A stretch of 37,825 nucleotides of DNA. It comes from a virus. Made by a program: the position numbers and the translations under genes. The stretch lies in the IMG/VR virus record IMGVR_UViG_3300037070_002295, positions 1 to 37,825 of that record. One strand, given 5' to 3'. The notes under the pieces were generated by a model. The model worked only from the letters and a program-made list of their open reading frames with translations, was not told the DNA's origin and did no database searches. Positions 20,041 to 28,028 of this stretch are shown piece by piece; position 1 is the first letter of the stretch, and every line of letters starts with the position of its first letter.

Positions 20041-22083
20041 GTGGCCGTACCCACCGTTATCGCCACGGGTGCCGACAACTCCGGCACCACGGGCGCGGTC
20101 ACCTACGTCCTGCCCACCCATCAGGCCAACGACATCCTGCTGCTGTTCGTCGAGACCAACGTCACCGGCGGGGTGTCTGCTCCGTCCGGCGGATGGGCTC
20201 ACATCACCAACAGCCCGCGTGCACAGGGCTCCAACGTCACCTCGCTGAGCGTCATGTGGCTCCGGGCCTCAGGGGCGGGCACCACCAACCCGCAGGTCTC
20301 GGGGGCCGCTAACCACCAAGTCGGGTTCACGATGGTGGTCCGTGGCTGCATCACCACCGGCAACCCGTGGGACTTCACACCCGTCGGCTCCGGTAACGCG
20401 TCCGGGGCGGACATGTCCGCGACGGGCGGCACCACCACGGTGGCCGACACGCTTGTGGTGATCGCCTCGGCCAACCAGACCGACACCGGCACCGACAACT
20501 ACGCAGCGGGCACCCTGGCGAACGCGACCCTTCCGGATGAGGCTTACGTCAACCAAGCGTTCACCGCCGACGGCAACGGCGGCGGCGTCATGGTCGCCAC
20601 CGGCACCAAGTCCACGGCGGGCGCTACCGGCACCACCACGGCAACCATCACCACCGCGGGCGGCACCGCGAACCTCGTGTTCGCGTTGGTCCCCGGCGGC
20701 TCGACACCCAATGAAGGCTCCGGCACCGGGACGGCGGCGTTCGCTGGCGCAGCGGACGGCCAGAGGGCCCCCAAAGCCACAGCCACCGGCACATGGGCGC
20801 TGGTCGGTACCGCTGTCGGGAAGAAAGCCCCCGTCGGGTCAGGTACCGGCACCGCCGCATACGTCGGCACCGCTGTCGGCCGCAAGATCCAGTCCGGCAC
20901 CGGCACCGGTATATGGAGCACTGCCGGTGCGGCGGTCGGCAAACGTGTCGCAGGGGCCACAGGCACAGGTACATGGACCCTCGCCGGGGCAGCAGTAGGC
21001 CAGCGCTCCCCCAAGGCGACAGCCGCTGGCACATGGACGTTCGCCGGTACGGCCACAGCAGCGACACAGCACCGCGGGACGGGAACCGGAACCGTCGCCT
21101 ACTCCGGTGCCGCCGTCGGCGATGCCCCCGCCAACCACGGCTCCGGCACCGGCACCAACACATGGGCAGGGGCAGCGGTCGGCAAGCGGACCCCCAAGGC
21201 GACAGCCACCGGGACCGTCACCTTCACCGGCGCTGCTGTCGGTGATGCCCCACCGAACCGTGGTACCGCAACCGGCACCAACACGTGGGTCGGCACCGGG
21301 GTCGGCAAGCGGGTCGCCGGAGCCACTGGCACCGGAACCAACACATGGGTCGGCACTGGGGTAGGGGCACGCTCCCCCAAGGCCACAGGTACCGGCACGA
21401 ACACGTGGTCGGGTGCGGCCGTCGGCAGCGCACCCGTCCCCGGAGCACAGGAGGGGTCCGGCCTCGGTGACTGGATCTTCACCGGGACCGGCGTCGGCAG
21501 ACGCTCCCCCAAGGCTGCGGGAAGCGGCACGTGGACCTTCGCCGGGGCAGCCACCGGCAAGCGGGTGGCAACCGCCACCGGCGGCGGCACGTGGACGTTC
21601 ACCGGCTCCGCCGTCGGCAAGCGGGCACCCGAAGGCTCCGCCACCGGCACCAACATATGGATCGGCACCGCTGCCGGTGACGCGCCATCCGAAGGAAGCG
21701 CCACCGGCACCAACACATGGTCGGGTGCCGCTGTCGGCGATGCGCCAGCGGACCTGCCCAACGACGGCGAGGGCACCGGCACCTTCACCTTCACCGGCAC
21801 AGCGGTCGGAACGGTCCCCAGCGGAGGCAGCGCCACCGGCGACACCGTCTGGGTGGGTACGGGCTCGGCCCATGTCGTCGCCGTCGGTGTCGGTGCCGGA
21901 CAGGTCGCGTGGGTCGGGACCGCGATCAAGGTCATCCCCAGCCCGCCGCCGCCGAGCCGTATCCTGACAACCAAGCCGTCAGACCGGTTCACCTCCGTAC
22001 GTCAGGGTGGCCGCACCACTAACGTTGGGGCAGCGAGCAGAATCACACAGGCCCGGCTGGGCAACCGGAACACCACCGCATGA
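20041..22083 (+). CDS. Repeat-rich fibre-like virion protein
   Basis: 680 residues from GTG 20041 with GGGGAGGTGA upstream. Residues 1-223 form a beta-rich head domain seen in virion surface proteins. The rest is about 20 repeats of roughly 19-20 residues on the pattern GTGTWTFTGTAVGKRxPKA, ending in a Pro-rich linker and a basic C-terminus (TTKPSDRFTSVRQGG...). Regular Gly-Thr repeats with one aromatic suggest a stacked beta structure. It lies with the Ig-like and glycosidase proteins, so a side or tail fibre for host contact is inferred. Confidence 0.65.
   Translation: MAVPTVIATGADNSGTTGAVTYVLPTHQANDILLLFVETNVTGGVSAPSGGWAHITNSPRAQGSNVTSLSVMWLRASGAGTTNPQVSGAANHQVGFTMVVRGCITTGNPWDFTPVGSGNASGADMSATGGTTTVADTLVVIASANQTDTGTDNYAAGTLANATLPDEAYVNQAFTADGNGGGVMVATGTKSTAGATGTTTATITTAGGTANLVFALVPGGSTPNEGSGTGTAAFAGAADGQRAPKATATGTWALVGTAVGKKAPVGSGTGTAAYVGTAVGRKIQSGTGTGIWSTAGAAVGKRVAGATGTGTWTLAGAAVGQRSPKATAAGTWTFAGTATAATQHRGTGTGTVAYSGAAVGDAPANHGSGTGTNTWAGAAVGKRTPKATATGTVTFTGAAVGDAPPNRGTATGTNTWVGTGVGKRVAGATGTGTNTWVGTGVGARSPKATGTGTNTWSGAAVGSAPVPGAQEGSGLGDWIFTGTGVGRRSPKAAGSGTWTFAGAATGKRVATATGGGTWTFTGSAVGKRAPEGSATGTNIWIGTAAGDAPSEGSATGTNTWSGAAVGDAPADLPNDGEGTGTFTFTGTAVGTVPSGGSATGDTVWVGTGSAHVVAVGVGAGQVAWVGTAIKVIPSPPPPSRILTTKPSDRFTSVRQGGRTTNVGAASRITQARLGNRNTTA
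20710..21945 (+). repeat. About 20 degenerate 57-60-base coding repeats
   Basis: Units such as ACCGGCACCAACACATGG recur with the same phase and encode the GTGTxTWxGxAVGxRxPK repeat. Similarity at the DNA level makes the array prone to unequal recombination, so repeat number should vary between relatives. Confidence 0.85.
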
Positions 22084-22093
22084 GGAGACGCCA

Positions 22094-23149
22094 GTGAAGG
22101 TCTGGACCAAGGACCCCGACGAGGTTGCCGACTTCACCATCGACTGGGGACCCGAACTCGGGACCGACACCCTCGCGTCCTCCACGTGGCTCGACATCAC
22201 CGCCGGGATCACCACCGGCACCCCGGTGTCGACGTTCACCGACACCACCAGCACCATCTGGATCGCAGGCGGTGTCGCCGGTGACCTCTACAGCCTGACC
22301 AACCGGGTCACCACCAGCGGCGGCAGGACCTACGACCAAGAGGTCGAACTCCGGGCCACCCCGACACCGATCACAGTCCCCGACTTCTCCGGCTGCGTAT
22401 GGCCCGTCGACCCCGCCTGCTTCACCGACGTGTGGGACACCTACGACGAGGCCCTGCGGGAACGGTCCCTAGCGCTGGCCTCAGCCACGCTGTACCGGCT
22501 CTGTGGCTACCGAGTGGGGGGATGCCCCCTGACGGCCCGCCCAGTCCTTCAGAACGGCTCCTGTGTCCTGCCCGAACTCAACGTCTTCTACGGTGCAGGC
22601 GGAGGCTTCTACCCGATGAACTGGGGTGGCCACTGGTCCAACAGCGGCTGGCCCACTGTCGACGCCCGGCTGGTCGACCTGCCCGCCCCTGTGGGAGAGG
22701 TCTACGAGGTCAAGGTCGACGGTGCCGTGGTGGACGAGGACGACTACACCGTCATCGATGGCCACTACCTCGCATGGGTCGGTACCGGTGACTCGCCGTG
22801 GCCACAGTCGCAGGACTGGATCACTCCCGACACCGAGTCCGGCACCTTCTCCGTCACCTACCTCAACGCCTACCCGGTCGACTCGCTCGGTGCCTACGCT
22901 GCGGGACTGCTCGCCATGGAGTTCGCCAAGGCCTGCGCCACCGGAGGCCAGAAGTGCAAACTGCCCTCCAACGTGGTCAACATCGTCCGCCAAGGCGTCT
23001 CCTACGAGATGGCAGCCGGGGCATTCCCCGACGGCCGCACCACCATCCGCGAGGTCGACGCCTACATCGAGCAGTGGAACCCGAGGGGTCGCCGCAACGC
23101 CGGAATGGTCTTCAACCCCGGCCGACCCAAGGTCCACGTGCAGCGGTGA
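22094..23149 (+). CDS. Head-to-tail adaptor with N-terminal Ig-like module
   Basis: 351 residues from GTG 22094 behind GAGGAGA. Residues 1-97 match the small KDPDE...IDWGPEL...STWLDI...GRTYDQEVEL module that many phages encode as a separate protein. From residue 105 comes an adaptor domain: WPVDPACFTDVWDTYDEALRERSLALASATLYRLCGYRVGGCPLTARP, then strands around VDARLVDLPAPVGEVYEVKVDG, and a C-terminal helical part (LPSNVVNIVRQGVSYEM). It forms the ring under the portal. The fusion order is noteworthy. Confidence 0.75.
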   Translation: MKVWTKDPDEVADFTIDWGPELGTDTLASSTWLDITAGITTGTPVSTFTDTTSTIWIAGGVAGDLYSLTNRVTTSGGRTYDQEVELRATPTPITVPDFSGCVWPVDPACFTDVWDTYDEALRERSLALASATLYRLCGYRVGGCPLTARPVLQNGSCVLPELNVFYGAGGGFYPMNWGGHWSNSGWPTVDARLVDLPAPVGEVYEVKVDGAVVDEDDYTVIDGHYLAWVGTGDSPWPQSQDWITPDTESGTFSVTYLNAYPVDSLGAYAAGLLAMEFAKACATGGQKCKLPSNVVNIVRQGVSYEMAAGAFPDGRTTIREVDAYIEQWNPRGRRNAGMVFNPGRPKVHVQR

Positions 23150-23652
23150 CCTCCAACGGCTCCTACATCAAGGCCCTGATGACCGAACTCGCAGCATGCC
23201 TGTGCGCCCAGATCGAGTCCGAGGGACTGACCCGACCCTGCTTCTGCGGTGTCGTCCCCGGACAGCAGGTCGTCGCCGACTTCATGCCCGACTGCTTCGG
23301 CGGCGAGGACGCACTCGACGGGATGGCGTTCGTCCGGCTCGCCACCGCCTACCCGGCATTCGCCCCCGGCATCATCGTCGAGGAGCCCGCGGAGTCGGTC
23401 ATCGCGGGACTCGGCGTCGACATCGAGATCGGCATCCTGCGGTCGGTGCCACTACAGGACGACGGTCTCGACGAAGCCCAGAGCGCCGACCTCGTCACCG
23501 CCCAGTTGGACGACATGCTCGCCATCCGCAAGGCCATCGTCTGCTGCGTCCAACTGGAACGGGCCGACTTCATCCTCAACCAGTACACGCCCTTCGGTCC
23601 CCTCGGCGGTGTCGTCGGCGGAGCGTTCACGGTGATGGTGCACCGGCCATGA
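23146..23652 (+). CDS. Head-to-tail stopper or tail terminator protein
   Basis: 168 residues; GTG 23146 overlaps the adaptor stop. Mixed alpha/beta with several Cys near the start (LAACLCAQIE, RPCFCG), a central DIEIGILRSVPLQDDG, and the C-terminal ADFILNQYTPFGPLGGVVGGAFTVMV segment that recurs in actinophage connector proteins of this position. Assigned to the connector complex by order; I cannot separate stopper from terminator by sequence. Confidence 0.65.
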   Translation: MTSNGSYIKALMTELAACLCAQIESEGLTRPCFCGVVPGQQVVADFMPDCFGGEDALDGMAFVRLATAYPAFAPGIIVEEPAESVIAGLGVDIEIGILRSVPLQDDGLDEAQSADLVTAQLDDMLAIRKAIVCCVQLERADFILNQYTPFGPLGGVVGGAFTVMVHRP

Positions 23653-24191
23653 TGTTCACCGCCGAGATCACCGGGGTTGTGGTCACCGACTCCAAACTGT
23701 TCAACCGCACCGGTGCCGTCGGATCGTGGGCCACCAAGGTCGAGGCGGCGTTCACCGCACACGCCATCGCCGAAGCACCCATCGGCACCGACACCGGCCG
23801 TGTCAACAAGTCCCGCGCCAACGCCGCGTGGCCCGTCGGGTCCCTGAAGGCCAACATCCACGGCGATGTGGACCGGGTCGCAGTGCGGCAACTGGTCACC
23901 ACCATCTCCTCGGACGCCCCCTACTCGCTGTACGTCATCAAGGGCACCGGCGACATCTACTCCAAGTCAGCGCGTGGTGCAGCCGGTTCCGGTCAGGGTG
24001 GTCAGTTCCTGCCCCTCGACTTCGAGGCCGGGCAGGGCATGTACATTCCGGCCAACCCCGGCTGGGGCAAGTCCAAGATCCGCCGGAAGGTGAGCGGCCA
24101 GCGGGCCAACAACTTCCTCGCCCGCGCCTTCGACGCCACGGCACGCACCCACTCCTCGCTGCGCGGACACTCGATGGTGGGTAGCCTGTAG
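23649..24191 (+). CDS. Connector / tail-completion protein
   Basis: 180 residues; ATG 23649 overlaps the previous stop by four bases. The sequence has VGSWATKVEAAFTAHAIAEAPIGT, a Val/Leu strand segment (DVDRVAVRQLVTTIS), YSLYVIKGTGDIYSK and a basic C-terminal part. This layout is that of the HK97 gp10-like proteins (a helical AxxNAPxxTGxLRxSI region followed by beta YAxYVExGT), which join the head to the tail. Here APIGTDTGRV and YSLYVIKGT match those anchors. Confidence 0.65.
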   Translation: MMFTAEITGVVVTDSKLFNRTGAVGSWATKVEAAFTAHAIAEAPIGTDTGRVNKSRANAAWPVGSLKANIHGDVDRVAVRQLVTTISSDAPYSLYVIKGTGDIYSKSARGAAGSGQGGQFLPLDFEAGQGMYIPANPGWGKSKIRRKVSGQRANNFLARAFDATARTHSSLRGHSMVGSL

Positions 24192-24241
24192 CCAGTGGTC
24201 TGGCCCATATCTGGTCCGTAACACGGCGAAGGCGACTGCTG

Positions 24242-24295
24242 CACACACCCCCGGCCTGCGGTACACCTGACGACCGCCGGTGCCGGGGGTCTGTG
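24242..24295 (+). terminator. Terminator hairpin after the connector operon
   Basis: Arms CACACACCCCCGGC (24242-24255) and GCCGGGGGTCTGTG (24282-24295) pair with one mismatch around a 26-base loop that can itself pair. It ends the late operon before the tail chaperone genes. Confidence 0.75.
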
Positions 24296-24297
24296 CG

Positions 24298-24312
24298 GTT
24301 TCGCTGCGAAAC
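24298..24312 (+). promoter_or_regulatory. Recurring palindrome GTTTCGCWGCGAAAC, copy 4
   Basis: GTTTCGCTGCGAAAC with central T and the 5' CG flank, two bases after the terminator hairpin. It lies upstream of a TAGGCT box (24359) and the chaperone genes. Confidence 0.7.
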
Positions 24313-24358
24313 TGACTGGTCATCTGCCTGCTTAGTTCTCTGCTGGCTGCCTTCAGGC

Positions 24359-24372
24359 TAGGCTCTGAGAGC
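24359..24372 (+). promoter_or_regulatory. TAGGCT box with GCTCTGAGAGC palindrome
   Basis: TAGGCT (24359-24364) overlaps the 11-base palindrome GCTCT-G-AGAGC (24362-24372). It lies 38 bases before the chaperone ATG, the same design as at 11943. Likely promoter plus operator of the tail operon; no clear -35. Confidence 0.45.
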
Positions 24373-24402
24373 ACAGTTATTCGGAGCAACCGGAAGGCAC
24401 CC

Positions 24403-24831
24403 ATGACCAAGTCATTCACCACGGCGATCAAGGAACGGGTCGAACCCGAGATCGGCGAGGACGGCGAACCCATCGAGGAAGGCCTACTGAGTTTCGAACT
24501 CGACGGCGAGCCGATGGAGGCACACAAGCCGTCCGAGGAACAGTTCGCCCTGCTGATGCACGCGGCCGGGACCTACACCTCGACCAAGGACGCCATCGCC
24601 GGGTTCATCGACTTCGTCTTCAACGTGATGGACACCCACTACGCCCAGCACCTGCGCAGCAGACTCCTCGACCGCAACGACGACTTCGGTCTGGACGAGA
24701 TCGAAGACATGGTCTCGTGGATGGTGGAGGAGTGGACCGGCCGCCCTATGAAGCGGCGATCAGGTTCTACCTCATCGCCGCGGTCCACTGGCCCACGCTC
24801 GACTTCGCGTTCAAAGAGGTCGACCTCCTGA
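24403..24831 (+). CDS. Tail assembly chaperone, short form
   Basis: 142 residues behind CCGGAAGG. Acidic and helical: an N-terminal charged region, then EEQFALLMHAAGTYTSTKDAIAGFIDFVFNVMD and a DEIEDMVSWMVEEWTGRP helix. From residue 116 the sequence turns Ser/Arg-rich (RRSGSTSSPRS) and ends, as expected for the unshifted product. It guards the tape measure during tail assembly and is made in excess over the frameshifted form. It lies directly upstream of the extension frame and the tape measure, which fixes the identity. Confidence 0.8.
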   Translation: MTKSFTTAIKERVEPEIGEDGEPIEEGLLSFELDGEPMEAHKPSEEQFALLMHAAGTYTSTKDAIAGFIDFVFNVMDTHYAQHLRSRLLDRNDDFGLDEIEDMVSWMVEEWTGRPMKRRSGSTSSPRSTGPRSTSRSKRSTS

Positions 24832-25049
24832 CCCAGAGCCCCGCCCGGTTCTGCAACCTGATCGAAGGCTGGGCACGGGACCACATCGCACAGCGCAGCA
24901 AGCCCGAGGAGGTCGAGACCAACATCTCCCAGTGGGAGTTCCAGATGACCGAGCCCCTCCCATGGCAGAGTGAGCGCAAGCCGAAAGTCACCACCCTGCA
25001 AGCCGAGCGAGACGCCTTCCTCGCTCTCGACGAGATCGACACCCACTAG
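24747..25049 (+). CDS. Tail assembly chaperone, -1 frameshift extension
   Basis: This frame has no good start of its own but continues the short form after WTGRP: YEAAIRFYLIAAVHWPTLDF..., with the fused product about 215 residues. The frame relation is -1. The likely slip is at CCT (24745-24747) falling back to CCC (24744-24746), so the T is read twice, because this preserves the WxGRP junction. The extension frame is open upstream too, so the exact site is not proven. No classic slippery heptamer is present. The extension carries the part that binds the tape measure. Confidence 0.75.
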   Translation, partial: YEAAIRFYLIAAVHWPTLDFAFKEVDLLTQSPARFCNLIEGWARDHIAQRSKPEEVETNISQWEFQMTEPLPWQSERKPKVTTLQAERDAFLALDEIDTH

Positions 25050-25057
25050 GAGCCGAG

Positions 25058-28027
25058 ATGCCGCTGCGAGGTGGTGAGTCAGTCGGACAGGCCTACGTCC
25101 GCATCTACGGTGACGGCTCCTCGATGCCCGGTGACATCAGGCGGGCCATCGACTCCGCCGAGCCCAGCGTCCGCGAAGCAGGCGAGAACCACGGCAAGAC
25201 CTACGCCGACGCCTTCGAGTCCGACGCCACCAAGCGGTTCGAGACCTTCTTCGGCGACAACAAGGTCATGTTCCGCCGCATCAACGACAACCTCACCGAG
25301 GAACTGGGGCGGCTCGAACTCGCCGAAGACTTCTTCGACCACAGCCTCGCATGGAAGAAGTTCCAAAAGCGCCTGCGCGACGAGTTCGGTGAGGCCGGAC
25401 GGGTCGCCGGGGCCGAGATCGAGCGCGAGTTCCGAGACAGCGCCGACCTCGAACGCCTGCCCGACACCATGACCAACGTCGGTGTCCGCATCCGCAGGGT
25501 GCAGGCCGACATCCTCAACCACCTCCACTCCGAAGCGCTGCGGATGAACAAAGCCTTCGACAAGGCACTGGTCGAACAGGACAACCGCCGCAACCTCGCC
25601 CTGCGCAAGCAGGAACAGGACGCACTGCGCGGGATCGTCTCCTTCAAGAACGCCATGACCGACGTGGCCGCACAGATAGACAAACTGGAACGAGGCGAAC
25701 GCTCCATCAGGCGGTCCCGGCTGGAGGAGATGCTCGAAACCCTGCGCCGGTTGGCACCCTCCATCGCCGAGACCGACCACGAACTCCTCCAGTTCAACGA
25801 GCACATCGAGACAAACAACCGACGCCTGCGCGACGGCCACCCCCTGCTCAGGCGGTGGGAGTCCAGCGTGATCCGCATCGGCGACGGCATGGGTCGGCTG
25901 TTCGGCAAGGGGTCACGCAACGACTTCTTCAACATCTTCGGGTCCTTCGTGGGGATGCTGGTCAAGTTCCCCGGCCGCGTCCTGTTCGGCATCGCCGAGG
26001 GCGTCACAGCACTGGGCCGGTCCATGAGCGAAGCCTTCACCGAAGGAGGAGGCGGGCTGGCAGGCACCTTCGACGCCTTCGTCAAGGGCTTCACCGGCAT
26101 CGCCGGGGTCGCCGCCAAGGCTGCCGCAGGTGTCGCCGCCTTCGCCGGGTTCATCGCCATCCTCGGGATCGTGCTCGGCCCCGTCGTGGCGGTCCTGTCC
26201 GGGCTGGTCGCCATCCTCACAGCACTCGCCTCCTCGGCGATCTTCGCCGCCATCGGAGCCCTCGCCGGGTTCGCACCACTGCTGTTTCCGGTGATCGGGA
26301 TCATCGGCGGCATCATCCTCGCCATCAACCGGTTCAAGGACACCGCCGGACCCCTTGCCCAACTGTTCGACACGCTGGAGGTCCGGGCCGCGAAGTGGAT
26401 CGACCTGTTCGGTGACGCAGCCTTCAAGAACGTCGACAAGTTCGGCAAGCGCATCGAGCAGGTCAGCCGTGGCCTCAACCCTCTGTTCGAGGCAGCCGGA
26501 CAGGGCTTCAGCCGCTTCCTCAACCAGATGACCAAGGGTCTGGACTCCCCAGCCTTCAACCGTTTCATCGTCCAGTTCACAGACTTCCTGCCCGACGCCA
26601 TGAAGGACCTCGGCACCATCTCCGCCAACGTCTTCGGCGGGCTCGGTGGCCTGCTGCGCGGAGCAATCCCGCTGTCCGAGCGGCTGCTCGACTGGCTGGT
26701 CAAGATCACCGACCAGTTCAACAACTGGGCCAACTCCCGCAGGGGCCAGCGCGAAATCAAGGAGTTCCTCGACCGCGCCGGTGACAGCGCCAAGTCCTTC
26801 GGCGACTTCCTCGAAGGTGCATGGGGTTGGCTGGTCCAACTGGTCGACAAGTCCAAAGGGGAGGGCGACACCCTGTGGGAGCGCATCGGTGGGCAGTTCC
26901 AAGAGTGGGCCGACTTCATCATCACCCACCCCGACGCCTTCGAGCAGTGGATGAAGGACGCAGACGAACTCGCCACCTCCATCGGCCACTTGGTCGACGG
27001 CCTCATCGACCTGATCGACACCCTCGACTCCCCACGCAACCGCGACATCGGCAACACGCTCGTCGCTGGTATCGGTGACGTGCTGAGCATCCTCGGCGAC
27101 CTGATCACACTCGTCTCGTCGGCCCAGATCGTTCCGCTGATCGTCGCCGAGTTGGACGCCATCATGCCGTGGGTGGAAGGCATCGGGTCGGTCTTCAGCG
27201 CAATAGGCGAAGGCGTCTGGTTCATCGTCGGCGGCGAGTGGGTCGGTGCCCTGTTCCGTGGGATCGACCGAGCCCTCCGGGCATCAGCGGGTGCCGTCTC
27301 CGAAGCCCTGAACTCCTTCTTCTCGGGAATCGGTCAGGCGTTCTCGGGCGGTGGTGGTGGCCTGATGGTGATCAGGCCCAACGTCGACCTCTCGGCGGTC
27401 GTCGAAGGTATGGGCAGGCTGGTCACCAGAGTCACCCGAGGGGTCTCCGAGGCAGTGTCCCGGTTCAACGGCATGGCGGGCCGGGCCGCGTCGGCCGCAG
27501 GTGATGTGGCAGGCCGGGTGCTCGCCAGATTCTCACCGCTGCCCGGACGGGTGCTGGGCATCGTCAACCAAGTGGTCGCCCGGTTCGGCAACGTCGCCGA
27601 GCGAATCGGTCGCGCCATCGGTGACCTGTGGGGCCAGATCAGCGGAAAGTTCCTCTCCATCGTCACCAACCTGCCGAAGGTCATCGACGCCATCGTGGGG
27701 CTGTTCCGTGGTCTGGCAGGACGCATCATCGCCGCCGTCGGCCCCATCGTGTTCCACCCGAGCATCGACTGGCCCAGTTTCAGCCCCGGCGGTGCAGCAC
27801 ACGGCAACACCCAGCCGCTCGGACAGGACGAGCAGGGTGCGACCGCTGGCGGCGACTCCCAGTCGCAGGCCTTCGATCCGACCGGCCGGTTCCTGTCGCC
27901 CGCGGCCTCCGTGAGCGGCTCCCGGGGACTCGTGGACCTCTCAGGCTGGCAGATCATCACCCCCTCGAAGGACCCACGCATCGTGGCCGTCGAGGTCGTC
28001 AACGAACTGATCGCAAGGGTGGTGTGA
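25058..28027 (+). CDS. Tape measure protein
   Basis: 989 residues behind TAGGAGCC. It spans the tail lumen, sets tail length and moves through the host membrane at infection. The first 250 residues are charged coiled coil (ADAFESDATKRFETFFGDNK..., RLEEMLETLRRLAPS). Residues about 345-425 are strongly hydrophobic (FAGFIAILGIVLGPVVAVLSG..., LLFPVIGIIGGIILAI), the membrane-insertion region of tape measures. Later parts alternate helices with Gly-rich stretches; the last 80 residues are disordered. By the usual ratio of about 1.5 angstrom per residue the tail would be near 150 nm. No peptidase or lysozyme motif seen. Confidence 0.92.
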   Translation: MPLRGGESVGQAYVRIYGDGSSMPGDIRRAIDSAEPSVREAGENHGKTYADAFESDATKRFETFFGDNKVMFRRINDNLTEELGRLELAEDFFDHSLAWKKFQKRLRDEFGEAGRVAGAEIEREFRDSADLERLPDTMTNVGVRIRRVQADILNHLHSEALRMNKAFDKALVEQDNRRNLALRKQEQDALRGIVSFKNAMTDVAAQIDKLERGERSIRRSRLEEMLETLRRLAPSIAETDHELLQFNEHIETNNRRLRDGHPLLRRWESSVIRIGDGMGRLFGKGSRNDFFNIFGSFVGMLVKFPGRVLFGIAEGVTALGRSMSEAFTEGGGGLAGTFDAFVKGFTGIAGVAAKAAAGVAAFAGFIAILGIVLGPVVAVLSGLVAILTALASSAIFAAIGALAGFAPLLFPVIGIIGGIILAINRFKDTAGPLAQLFDTLEVRAAKWIDLFGDAAFKNVDKFGKRIEQVSRGLNPLFEAAGQGFSRFLNQMTKGLDSPAFNRFIVQFTDFLPDAMKDLGTISANVFGGLGGLLRGAIPLSERLLDWLVKITDQFNNWANSRRGQREIKEFLDRAGDSAKSFGDFLEGAWGWLVQLVDKSKGEGDTLWERIGGQFQEWADFIITHPDAFEQWMKDADELATSIGHLVDGLIDLIDTLDSPRNRDIGNTLVAGIGDVLSILGDLITLVSSAQIVPLIVAELDAIMPWVEGIGSVFSAIGEGVWFIVGGEWVGALFRGIDRALRASAGAVSEALNSFFSGIGQAFSGGGGGLMVIRPNVDLSAVVEGMGRLVTRVTRGVSEAVSRFNGMAGRAASAAGDVAGRVLARFSPLPGRVLGIVNQVVARFGNVAERIGRAIGDLWGQISGKFLSIVTNLPKVIDAIVGLFRGLAGRIIAAVGPIVFHPSIDWPSFSPGGAAHGNTQPLGQDEQGATAGGDSQSQAFDPTGRFLSPAASVSGSRGLVDLSGWQIITPSKDPRIVAVEVVNELIARVV

Positions 28028-28028
28028 G

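Noticed and set aside
20710-21945. Regularly spaced repeats that could suggest a CRISPR array
   Set aside because: Repeats are degenerate, in frame with a long gene and without unique spacers; they are protein repeats.
25201-27225. Long minus-strand open frame opposite the tape measure (674 codons)
   Set aside because: Ser/Arg/Pro-rich low-complexity translation opposite an unmistakable tape measure gene; shadow frame.
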